DNA of 10,083 bases, taken from positions 1 to 10,083 of the forward strand of contig DASZZX010000339.1 in the NCBI GenBank assembly GCA_036260415.1, in the 5' to 3' direction. The DNA comes from DASZZX01 sp036260415 (GTDB lineage: Bacteria; Actinomycetota; Nitriliruptoria; Nitriliruptorales; JAHWKO01). The translations under genes and the position numbers were made by a program. Positions 1-6,991 of this stretch are shown here, one piece after another. The notes below the pieces were generated by a model. That model ran no database searches, was not told where the DNA came from, and worked only from the letters and a program-made list of their open reading frames with translations. The stretch's first letter is position 1. Every line of letters begins with the position of its first letter.

Positions 1-1
1 G

Positions 2-1801
2 ACGACCCACCCACCTCTCCACCGCAGCACCGTCCGGCGCGGCTTCGCCATCCTGGGCCACGGCATCCGGGCGCAGCCACGGTCGTTCACGATCGCGACG
101 CTGGGGGCCTCCCTGTACGCAGCGATGACGGTCGGGTCGGCGCTCGTGCTCGGCCGCGTGACCGATCGGGTGGTGCTGCCCGCGTTCGAGACCGGTGCGG
201 TCGAACGGGGCGCTATCGCGGTCGCCGCGGCTGCGATCGTCGGCGTGGCCGTGCTGAAGTCGGTCGGGATCGTGGTGCGGCGCCTCGGCGCCACCTACAT
301 GCAGGTCAGCCTGCAGGCGATGCACCGACGGCAGATCATCGAGCGGTACCAGAGCCTGCCGATGTCGTGGCACCGCCGCTACGCGACCGGCGAGCTGCTG
401 TCCCGCGCCAACTCGGACGTGGAAGCGACGTTCTGGCCCGTGGCGCCCCTGCCGCTGGCAGCCGGGGTGGTGGTCATGCTGCTGCTGGCCGTGGCCGTGT
501 TCCTCGCCACCGACCTGGTGCTGGCCGCGGTCGCGTTCGTGCTCGCCCCGACGATCGCCGTCGCGAGCTGGCGCTACAACCGTCTCATGGCGGAGCCGTC
601 CACGCGTGCGCAGGAGCTGCGCGCGCAGGTGTCGGCGGTGGCGCACGAGAGCTTCGACGCGGCGATGGTGGTCAAGACGCTGGGCCGCGAGGAGGAGGAG
701 ACGCGCCGCTTCCGCGACCGCTCCGAGGAGCTGCGCGACACCCTGGTCGAGGTCGGCCGCCTGCGCGCCGTGTTCGACCCGTTCATCGAGGCCCTCCCCA
801 GCGTCGCGGTCCTGCTGGTCCTGCTGGTCGGCACGTGGCGCATCTCGGCCGCCGACCTGCAGGTCGGCCAGCTGGTGCAGCTGGCGTTCCTGTTCACGCT
901 CCTGGCCTTCCCGATCCGTGCCATCGGCTACCTGCTGTCCGAGATGCCGGCCTCCGTGGTGGGGTGGACACGGGTGCAGGAGGTGCTCGCCGCCCGCGAC
1001 CAGCTGCCGTGGGGGGACGTCAAGGTCGATGGCCACGGTCCCGCGGACGTCGACGTGGTGAAGGTCACGTTCGGCTACGAGGACGACCCGGTGCTCCACG
1101 ACGTCACCGTCGAGGCGCTGCGCGGGCGGACGGTGGCGATCGTCGGCCCGACGGGAGCCGGCAAGTCAACGATCGCGTCGCTGTTGATCCGTCTGGCCGA
1201 CCCGCACGCCGGCGCGGTCCGGCTGGACGGCCACGACCTGCGCTCGCTGCGCGAGGGCGTTCTGTCGCGCGACGTGGCGGTCGTCTTCCAGGAGGCGTTC
1301 CTGTTCGGCGACACGATCCGTGGGAACATCACGCTGGGCGAGCCCTTCACGGACGACCAGGTGCGTGCGGCGGCACGGTTGGCCCAGGCCGACCGTTTCA
1401 TCCGACGGCTGCCGGACGGTTACGACACAGCGGTGGGTGAACGGGGCGCCACTCTCTCGGGCGGACAACGGCAGCGCATCGCGCTGGCCCGTGCGCTGGT
1501 CCGCAGCCCGCGGCTGCTGGTGCTGGACGACGCCACTTCGAGCGTGGACGCGCGCGTCGAGGCGGCGATCCTGCGCGGCCTGAAGAGCGCCGAGCTGCCG
1601 TCCACCATCGTGGTGGTGGCCTACCGTCGGGCGACGATCGCCCTCGCCGACCAGATCGTGTACCTGGAGGAGGGGCGCGTGCGGGCCCGGGGCACGCACG
1701 AGGAGTTGGTGCAGCGCGTGCCCGGCTACGTGCGCCTCCTGCAGGCGCACGACGCGGCCCACCGCCCCGGCGCCGGTGACCGCTCGGTGGCCGGCTCGTG
1801 A
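2..1801 (+). CDS. ABC exporter half-transporter, degenerate-site subunit (5' partial)
   Basis: This is a membrane-spanning domain fused to an ATPase domain, as in type IV (B-family) ABC exporters. The reading frame is open from base 2. No ATG, GTG or TTG occurs in frame before base 125, and the translation before that ATG already looks like the start of the first membrane helix (FTIATLGASLYAAM), so the true start lies left of the window; 599 residues are visible. Hydrophobic segments fall in roughly the first 330 residues. The ATPase domain follows: Walker A GPTGAGKST (1145-1171), Q-loop VVFQE (Gln at 1289), signature LSGGQ (1454-1468), Walker B LLVLDD (catalytic position Asp at 1529) and H-loop VVAYR (Tyr at 1622 where His is usual). 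The two substitutions mark a subunit whose own ATP site hydrolyses poorly, while its intact signature completes the partner's site. The stop overlaps the next GTG. The substrate cannot be told; drug, lipid or peptide export are all possible. Confidence 0.93.
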   Translation, partial: TTHPPLHRSTVRRGFAILGHGIRAQPRSFTIATLGASLYAAMTVGSALVLGRVTDRVVLPAFETGAVERGAIAVAAAAIVGVAVLKSVGIVVRRLGATYMQVSLQAMHRRQIIERYQSLPMSWHRRYATGELLSRANSDVEATFWPVAPLPLAAGVVVMLLLAVAVFLATDLVLAAVAFVLAPTIAVASWRYNRLMAEPSTRAQELRAQVSAVAHESFDAAMVVKTLGREEEETRRFRDRSEELRDTLVEVGRLRAVFDPFIEALPSVAVLLVLLVGTWRISAADLQVGQLVQLAFLFTLLAFPIRAIGYLLSEMPASVVGWTRVQEVLAARDQLPWGDVKVDGHGPADVDVVKVTFGYEDDPVLHDVTVEALRGRTVAIVGPTGAGKSTIASLLIRLADPHAGAVRLDGHDLRSLREGVLSRDVAVVFQEAFLFGDTIRGNITLGEPFTDDQVRAAARLAQADRFIRRLPDGYDTAVGERGATLSGGQRQRIALARALVRSPRLLVLDDATSSVDARVEAAILRGLKSAELPSTIVVVAYRRATIALADQIVYLEEGRVRARGTHEELVQRVPGYVRLLQAHDAAHRPGAGDRSVAGS

Positions 1802-3639
1802 GCGGGCGGGCACCGTGGGAGCCCGCCGGCCAGGGAGCATGGCACACCCTCCAGCGGGGTCTGCGGCTCAGCCCCGAGTTCCGCGTGGGTGTCGAACTGA
1901 CCCTGCTGCTGGCGGTCGTGGCCACGGCCGGTCGCGTGGTGGTCCCGGTGGCGGTGCAGCTCACCATCGACCGCGGGCTGCTCGCGCCTGGCGGGCTCCA
2001 GGTGGGAGTGGTGCTGCGCTTCACGGCACTGGCGCTGGCCGCCGTGGTCGTCACCGGCGTGGCCGGCTCGCGCATGCACCTGCGGCTGGCACGCGCCACC
2101 GAGACCGCGCTCAGCGGGCTGCGGGTGCGCGCCTTCCGCCACATCCACGACCTGTCCGTCCTGCACCAGAGTGCGGAGACGCGCGGATCGCTCACGTCGC
2201 GGGTCACCTCCGACGTGGACCAGATCAGCCAGTTCATGCAGTGGGGCGGGCTGGTGATGCTGGTCAGCCTGGCGCAGCTGGTGCTGACCACCACGGTGAT
2301 GGCGCTGTACAGCTGGGAGCTCACGCTCGTGACCGTGGCCTGCATGGCTCCCCTGGTGGTGCTGCTGCGCGACGTCCAGCGGCGGCTCAGCGCGGCCTAC
2401 GACGTCGTCCGCCAGCGCGTGGGGGACATGCTCGCGGTGATCGGCGAGAGCGTGGTGGGCGCCCCGGTGATCCGCGCCTACCGCATCCAGGAGCGCACCA
2501 ACCGCAGGCTCACCGTCGCCATCGACCGCCACTTCGACGCGACCTTCCGGGCGGCGAGGATCTCGGCTCTGATGTTCAGCTCGGGGGAGGTGTTCGCCGC
2601 GGTGGCGACCGCCGCGGTCGTGGTGGTCGGGGTGCTCCTCGGCGTGGGCGGCGAGCTGTCGGCCGGCCGCGTCGTGGCGTTCATGTTCCTCATCAGCCTG
2701 TTCGTCGGACCCGTGCAGGTCGCCGCCGAGATCCTCGAGCGCATCCAGACCGCCGTTGCGGGGTGGCGTCGGGTGCTCGCGGTGCTCGACACGCCGCCGG
2801 ACATCGCCGACCCGGGTGAGCACGGTCAGGACATCCCCCCCGGGCCGATCGGCGTGCGCGTCGAGGGCATGAGCTTCTCGTACGCGCGCATCGGCCGGGG
2901 GGACCGCGGACCGCGTGTGCTGCACGACCTCAGCGTCGAGATCCCCGCGCGATCGCGGGTCGCGGTGGTCGGGGAGACCGGGTCCGGCAAGACCACGTTC
3001 GCCAAGCTCTTGGCCCGGCTCCTCGACCCGGAGCGGGGCCGCATCTTGGTCAGCGGCGTGCCGCTCGACCAGGTGCGCTTCGCGTCGCTCCGCCCGCGCA
3101 TCGTCCTGGTGCCCCAGGACGACGTGCTCTTCGACGGGTCGGTCGAGGACAACGTGCGGTACGGGCGCCCGTCGGCCACCAGCGAGGACGTGCGGCTTGC
3201 CTTCATCGAACTCGGCCTCGACGATTGGGTCGACACGCTGCCGCACGGCCTGCGCACCCGGGTCGGGGAGCGGGGCCAGTTCGTGTCGGTGGGCGAACGT
3301 CAGCTTGTCGCGCTGGCGCGGGCCTGGGTGGCCAACCCGGACCTGCTCATCCTGGACGAGGCCACGTCCGCGGTCGATCCGGTGACCGAGGCGCGCCTGC
3401 GGCGGGCACTAGAGGGCCTGACACGCGGCCGGACCGCCCTGACCATCGCCCACCGCCTGTCGACCGCCCAGGCTGCGGACGAGGTCCTCGTCTTCGACGA
3501 CGGCCGCATCGTGCAGCGCGGACCGCACACGGACCTGGTGCGCCGGCCCGGTGTGTACGCACGGCTGTGGGCCAGCTGGAACGTCCGTGGCCGCGACCGG
3601 CGCGCGGCGGGGGAGCAGCACGCGGGACAGAGCGCGTGA
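1798..3639 (+). CDS. ABC exporter half-transporter, catalytic subunit of the heterodimer
   Basis: A 613-residue membrane-ATPase fusion, typical in length for the family. The GTG start overlaps the previous stop as GTGA, so translation is probably coupled and the two products made in equal amounts. About six hydrophobic segments lie in residues 30-320. The ATPase domain carries Walker A GETGSGKTT (2971-2997, Lys398), Q-loop VPQDD, Walker B LLILDEATS (catalytic Glu521 at 3358-3360) and H-loop TIAHRLST (His552 at 3451). The signature is VSVGE (3283-3297) instead of LSGGQ. It thus supplies the hydrolytic residues while its partner supplies the good signature, as described for TM287/288- and BmrCD-type heterodimers. 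It acts in the cytoplasmic membrane as an exporter; the substrate is unknown. The C-terminal ~20 residues are polar and rich in Arg and Ala. The next gene's GTG overlaps this stop (GTGA). Confidence 0.94.
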   Translation: MSGRAPWEPAGQGAWHTLQRGLRLSPEFRVGVELTLLLAVVATAGRVVVPVAVQLTIDRGLLAPGGLQVGVVLRFTALALAAVVVTGVAGSRMHLRLARATETALSGLRVRAFRHIHDLSVLHQSAETRGSLTSRVTSDVDQISQFMQWGGLVMLVSLAQLVLTTTVMALYSWELTLVTVACMAPLVVLLRDVQRRLSAAYDVVRQRVGDMLAVIGESVVGAPVIRAYRIQERTNRRLTVAIDRHFDATFRAARISALMFSSGEVFAAVATAAVVVVGVLLGVGGELSAGRVVAFMFLISLFVGPVQVAAEILERIQTAVAGWRRVLAVLDTPPDIADPGEHGQDIPPGPIGVRVEGMSFSYARIGRGDRGPRVLHDLSVEIPARSRVAVVGETGSGKTTFAKLLARLLDPERGRILVSGVPLDQVRFASLRPRIVLVPQDDVLFDGSVEDNVRYGRPSATSEDVRLAFIELGLDDWVDTLPHGLRTRVGERGQFVSVGERQLVALARAWVANPDLLILDEATSAVDPVTEARLRRALEGLTRGRTALTIAHRLSTAQAADEVLVFDDGRIVQRGPHTDLVRRPGVYARLWASWNVRGRDRRAAGEQHAGQSA

Positions 3640-4885
3640 CGGTGGAGCTGAGCTGGGACCTGCCCTACCGCTCGCAGCGTCAACCCGCCCTCGGCGCAGC
3701 GGTGGTGGCGGCGTCCCGGCCCCTGGCCGTGCAGGCGGGGATGGCGATGCTGGAGCGTGGCGGCACGCCGTCGATGCGGCGGTCGCCGCCGCCATCGCGC
3801 TCACGGTCGTGGAGCCCACCGGCAACGGCATCGGCGGCGACGCGTGCGCGATGGTGTGGCACGGCGGACGCCTCCACGGGCTGGACGCGTCCGGCCGCTC
3901 GCCCGCGGGGCTGGACGTGGCGCGTCTGTCGGCCGCCCCGGCCATGCCCGCTGCACGGCTGGGACCCGTCACCGTTCCAGGGGCGGTGTCCGCGTGGGTG
4001 GCCCTGTCGGAACGGTTCGGGGCGCTGGCCTTCGACGACCTGTTCGCCCCCGCCGTACGGCACCCCCGCGAGGGGTTCCCGGTGTCACCGCGCACAGCGG
4101 GCGCCTGGCGTCGGGCCGGGAGGACGCTGCGGCTCCGCGACGACTTCGCCGCCGCGTTCCTGCCCCACGGCCGCGCGCCCCGACCCGCTGAGCGGTTCGG
4201 CCACCCCCGACCAGGCTCGCAGCGTGCAGCTGATCGCCGCCAGCCCGGGCGAGTCGCTGTACCGCCGCGGGGAGCTGGCCGAACGCATCGCCGCACACGC
4301 ACGCGCCCAGGGCGGTGCCCTCCACCTGGCCGACCTCGCCGCCCACCAGCCGATCTGGGTGGAGCCATGGCGCAGAACTACGGCGACGTCACGCTGCACG
4401 AGCATGGGGTTCGGCTCCGGCGTGGTGGTCCCGGGGACCGGCATCGCCCCGCACAACCGGGGCGCCGGCTTCGTCACCAAGCCCGGGCACCCCAACGTCA
4501 TCGCGCCGGGCAGGCGCCCGTTCCACACCATCATGGCGGGCTTCGTGACCGTGGGGAGTCAGCCGCTGGCGGCCGTTGGGGTGATGGGAGGTCCGACGCA
4601 GCCGCAGGGGCACGTGCAGCTGCTCCTGCGGATGATCGACCACGGCCAGAACCCGCAGGCGGCGGTCGATGCGCCGCGGTGGCGGGTGGGGGCGGGGCGA
4701 CAGCTCGCGGTGGAGGAGGGCACGTCGGAGCAGGCCGTCGCGGACCTGCGCCGACGCGGCCACCGGGTGCGCGTGGTGCCGCGCTGGTCGTCGGAGGTCG
4801 GCGGGGCGCAGATCGCGGTACGGCTCGCCGCTGGTCACCTGGCCGCCTCGGACCCGGCAAGGACGGGCACGCGGCCGCTCGCTGA
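3636..4885 (+). pseudogene. ggt: gamma-glutamyltransferase remnant (frameshifts plus internal deletion)
   Basis: An intact GGT is a self-cleaving N-terminal-nucleophile enzyme that splits gamma-glutamyl compounds such as glutathione, usually outside the cytoplasm. Family segments appear in order but in changing frames: VVAASRPLAVQAGMAMLERGG, then DAAVAAAIALTVVEPTGNG and IGGDACAMVW, FLPHGRAPRPAERF, RRGELAERIAAHARAQGG, NYGDVTLHE, MGFGSGVVVPGTG, NRGAGF, GRRPFHTI, GVMGGPTQPQGHVQ, and the C-terminus ASDP-KDGHAAAR. The simplest reading needs a lost A near 3765 (GGN codon), an extra C in the run 4204-4208, a lost C at 4365-4366, and a lost base near 4857; the ancestral stop is TGA 4883-4885. At 4402/4404 LHE jumps straight to MGFGSG, skipping about 110-120 residues including the expected catalytic Thr. 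About 416 codons remain of a typical ~530. The start is the GTG overlapping the previous stop. No signal peptide is seen. Sequencing error could explain single indels but not the deletion. Confidence 0.88.
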
Positions 4886-4891
4886 GCGGCC
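4873..4891 (+). terminator. hairpin across the pseudogene stop, possible terminator
   Basis: A perfect 8-bp stem, GGCCGCTC (4873-4880) with GAGCGGCC (4884-4891), closes a 3-base loop and includes the ancestral GGT stop codon. No U-run follows. Stem-only terminators are commonly proposed in actinobacteria, so this could end the exporter-GGT transcript. In such GC-rich DNA it could also be a chance inverted repeat. Confidence 0.4.
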
Positions 4892-4930
4892 ACCTGGGCT
4901 CGCCCGCGGCGTGCGGGCACCTGGATCGGG

Positions 4931-4952
4931 CGATACGACACCGGTCGTAGCG
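4931..4952. promoter_or_regulatory. imperfect palindrome, possible operator
   Basis: TACGAC (4934-4939) and GTCGTA (4944-4949) form a perfect inverted repeat around ACCG. The outer CG/CG bases extend it to 9+4+9 with one mismatch. It sits in the gap before the binding-protein gene, and its right edge falls where a -35 box would sit relative to TAAGGT at 4972. That geometry suits a dimeric repressor or activator site for the importer operon. No regulator gene is in the window, so which protein binds is unknown. Confidence 0.4.
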
Positions 4953-4971
4953 TCGCCGGGCGGCACGGGGA

Positions 4972-4977
4972 TAAGGT
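4972..4977 (+). promoter_or_regulatory. -10-like box TAAGGT upstream of the binding-protein gene
   Basis: TAAGGT fits the loose actinobacterial -10 pattern TAnnnT and stands out in an otherwise G/C-only stretch, about 75 bases before the GTG start at 5052. No clear -35 hexamer is seen at the right distance. An activator-dependent or extended -10 promoter is possible, since a palindrome lies just upstream. Confidence 0.3.
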
Positions 4978-4992
4978 TGGCCTTCGCGCCCC

Positions 4993-5011
4993 GGCCGGCT
5001 GTCGACCGGCC
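4993..5011 (+). other. inverted repeat in the putative leader of the binding-protein gene
   Basis: GGCCGG (4993-4998) and CCGGCC (5006-5011) can pair over a 7-base loop, between the -10-like box and the ribosome binding site. It may be a leader stem-loop or a GC-driven chance repeat. It does not cover the GGAGG. Confidence 0.25.
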
Positions 5012-5033
5012 CTGGGACGTGGGCACGCCAACC

Positions 5034-5043
5034 GGAGGAAAGG
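5034..5043 (+). promoter_or_regulatory. ribosome binding site that fixes the lipoprotein start at GTG 5052
   Basis: GGAGGAAAGG lies just before GTG 5052-5054; GGAGG is about 13 bases from the start, slightly long, with AAAGG nearer. This start gives a textbook lipoprotein signal (basic N-terminus, hydrophobic stretch, LLLAAC). It therefore overrides the much longer open frame that runs in from the GGT remnant. Confidence 0.7.
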
Positions 5044-5051
5044 CCGAGCAC

Positions 5052-6869
5052 GTGGTTGGACTGCGCAAGCGCTGGCTGCGGCGGTGGTCCGGCGCCGCCA
5101 CCGCCGGGCTGCTCCTCGCCGCCTGCGGCACCGCCGACGACCAGCCGGCGCCCGCCGGCAGCCCCGGGCAGGCAGACGGGGAGTACTGCACGGGTGTGGA
5201 GCGCGACCTGATCTGGGCGCACGAGCAGGAACCGCCGGACATGCACCTCGACGACCCCAACAACAACCTGACGATCACCTCCTGGGTCCGCCAGAGCATG
5301 CTGGAAGGCCTGTACGGCATCACCTCCGGCACGCTGTACTACCCGGAGCTGCTGGCCGAGGAGGCCAGGGTCACCCCGAACAACAACGGCACGGTGACGA
5401 TCAACTTCAGGCTGCGCGACGGGCTCACCTGGTCCGACGGGGAACCGCTGACCGCCGACAACGTCAAGCGCACCTGGGAGATCATCATGGAGGGCTACGA
5501 CGTCGCCACCGGCGAGGGCGGCGTCTACCTGTTCGGTGACCGCACCGGGTACGACAAGATCACCGACTTCAACGTCAGATCCGACACCAACTTCATCATC
5601 ACGTTCTCGGAGTTCTTCGCCGGCTTCAAGGACCTCTTCGCCGACGGAATCTTCCCCACGCACGTCATCACCGACGCGGCCGCCGCCAACGAGGCGTTCC
5701 TCAACATGGAGCTCGGCGGCAAGTTCCTGCCCGCCTCGGGGCCGATGGTCTACGACGGGCGCCAGGAAGGGGTGTCCATGCACCTTCGCCGCAACGACGG
5801 CTACCACGGCTCGGTCAGCCCCGACGTCAAGAACGACGGCCTGGCGTGCGTGACCGGCGTGCAGATCAACTGGGTGGCCGACACCGACGCGCAGGTCAAT
5901 GCCCTGAAGGCCGGCGAGGCCGACATGGTGTTCACACAGCCGCAGGTCGCGTTCGGCGAGGAGATCGCCACCGACGAACGCTTCACGGTCGCGTCGCTCG
6001 CCGGCCCCTCCTTCGAGCACTGGGGACTGAACCTGGAGGACCCGCACCTCAAGAAGCCGGAGGTGCGCGAGGCGCTCGCCTACGCCCTCGACAAGGGCCA
6101 GATCGTCGAGACCCTGTACACGCCGCTGTTCGGTGACCTCCTACCGTCGGAAGGCCTGGGCAACACGTACTGGATGAGCAACCAGCCCGACTACGAGGAC
6201 CACCAGACCGAGTACGCCGGTCCGAAGGTGGACCAGGCCAAGCAGAAGCTGGAGGAGGCCGGATACACCGCCGGCTCCGACGGGGTCTACACCCACCCCC
6301 GGGACGGCAGGCTGAGCCTGCGCGTGGGCACGACCGGCGGCAACCAGCTGCGCGAGCTGCAGCAGCAGATCATCCAGCAGCAGATGAAGGCCGCGGGGAT
6401 CGAGATCCAGATCGACAACGTTCCCGGTGGCGACTACTTCACCGAGCGCGTGTTCAACGAGGAATCCGTTGCCTGCTCCAACAGCGACGGCGCCGAGGGC
6501 AACTGCGACATCTGGGACATCACACAGTTCGCCTGGGTCGGCGGTCCGTGGCCGGGCTCGCAGTCGGCCTCGTACCGCTCGGGCTCCGGGAACAACGCGT
6601 ACGGGTTCAACAACGACGAGTTCGACACCAAGGCCACCGAGTGCGACACGACCGTCGAGGACGACCAGCGAGCTGACTGCTACAACGAGCTGGACACGTT
6701 CGTGACCACCCTCGAGCACGGCGACGAGGGACTGTTCATGCTCCCGATCACGCAGAAGCCGAGCTTCTACGCGTACAGCAACGAGTCGCTGGCGAGGGCG
6801 GCGGTGTCGCCCGACGCCGACGCGGCCGGGCCGTTGGCCAACGTGGTGGACTACGCGCCCGCGCGCTGA
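5052..6869 (+). CDS. peptide-type ABC transporter substrate-binding lipoprotein (SBP_bac_5 family)
   Basis: A 605-residue extracellular solute receptor of the DppA/OppA family, which delivers di- or oligopeptides (or in relatives nickel, sugars or other ligands) to the permeases encoded next. Residues 1-24 are a signal peptide (KRWLRR basic region, then AATAGLLLA). Lipobox LAAC places the lipidated Cys at residue 25 (5124-5126). The family signature is clear around residues 95-140: YPELLAEEARVTPN, FRLRDGLTWSDGEPLTADNVKRTW. Later hallmarks are FEHWGLNLEDP, EVREALAYALDKGQIV and QAKQKLEEAGY. Six further cysteines (residues 46, 266, 475, 485, 531, 543) could form three disulfides after export. 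The frame is open far upstream through the GGT remnant, but that part has no family similarity in phase with a start here. A strong hairpin follows the stop. The ligand is not deducible. Confidence 0.93.
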   Translation: MVGLRKRWLRRWSGAATAGLLLAACGTADDQPAPAGSPGQADGEYCTGVERDLIWAHEQEPPDMHLDDPNNNLTITSWVRQSMLEGLYGITSGTLYYPELLAEEARVTPNNNGTVTINFRLRDGLTWSDGEPLTADNVKRTWEIIMEGYDVATGEGGVYLFGDRTGYDKITDFNVRSDTNFIITFSEFFAGFKDLFADGIFPTHVITDAAAANEAFLNMELGGKFLPASGPMVYDGRQEGVSMHLRRNDGYHGSVSPDVKNDGLACVTGVQINWVADTDAQVNALKAGEADMVFTQPQVAFGEEIATDERFTVASLAGPSFEHWGLNLEDPHLKKPEVREALAYALDKGQIVETLYTPLFGDLLPSEGLGNTYWMSNQPDYEDHQTEYAGPKVDQAKQKLEEAGYTAGSDGVYTHPRDGRLSLRVGTTGGNQLRELQQQIIQQQMKAAGIEIQIDNVPGGDYFTERVFNEESVACSNSDGAEGNCDIWDITQFAWVGGPWPGSQSASYRSGSGNNAYGFNNDEFDTKATECDTTVEDDQRADCYNELDTFVTTLEHGDEGLFMLPITQKPSFYAYSNESLARAAVSPDADAAGPLANVVDYAPAR

Positions 6870-6918
6870 CCGAGGCGTACGCTCGGCACGGCAGGGGGCC
6901 CGCAAGGACCCCCTGCCG
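6870..6918 (+). terminator. tandem stem-loops after the binding-protein gene (terminator or attenuator)
   Basis: The main stem is CGGCAGGGGG (6889-6898) with CCCCCTGCCG (6909-6918), ten perfect pairs with a 10-base loop. A smaller stem CCGAG/CTCGG (6870-6874/6882-6886) precedes it and begins directly after the stop codon. No T-run follows, as is usual in high-GC actinobacteria. Placed between the receptor gene and the permease genes, it may protect the receptor mRNA end or stop most transcripts, giving more receptor than membrane complex. Confidence 0.65.
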
Positions 6919-6955
6919 GCTGTCGGAGACCACCCTGCCGGGACGAGGCCGTCGC

Positions 6956-6961
6956 TAGACT
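6956..6961 (+). promoter_or_regulatory. -10-like box TAGACT before the permease genes
   Basis: TAGACT matches the TAnnnT -10 pattern and lies 30 bases before the GTG start of the first permease, after the hairpin. No convincing -35 is seen. It could give the permease-ATPase genes their own weak promoter. Confidence 0.3.
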
Positions 6962-6991
6962 CGCCGTGCACATCGGGCGACGGGAGGGCCG

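Noticed and set aside
125..127. ATG 125 as the start of the first exporter gene
   Set aside because: It falls within the first membrane helix and no ribosome site precedes it. In-frame coding similarity continues to the left edge, so the gene is truncated by the window.
1726..3246. Long open frame on the minus strand (506 codons) opposite the second exporter gene
   Set aside because: It has low-complexity His/Arg/Asp/Gly-rich translation with no family motif. It lies antisense to a gene with complete ABC motifs, a typical GC-rich shadow.
4389..6047. Long minus-strand open frame (552 codons) opposite the GGT remnant and binding-protein gene
   Set aside because: It spans two unrelated plus-strand genes, has no recognisable domain and has a biased Val/Gly/Arg composition expected from a shadow frame.
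3225..6869. A single 1214-codon plus-strand protein
   Set aside because: Its first part is out of frame within the exporter gene, and its middle mixes true and shifted GGT pieces. Only 5052-6869 is a coherent protein with its own signal peptide and ribosome site.
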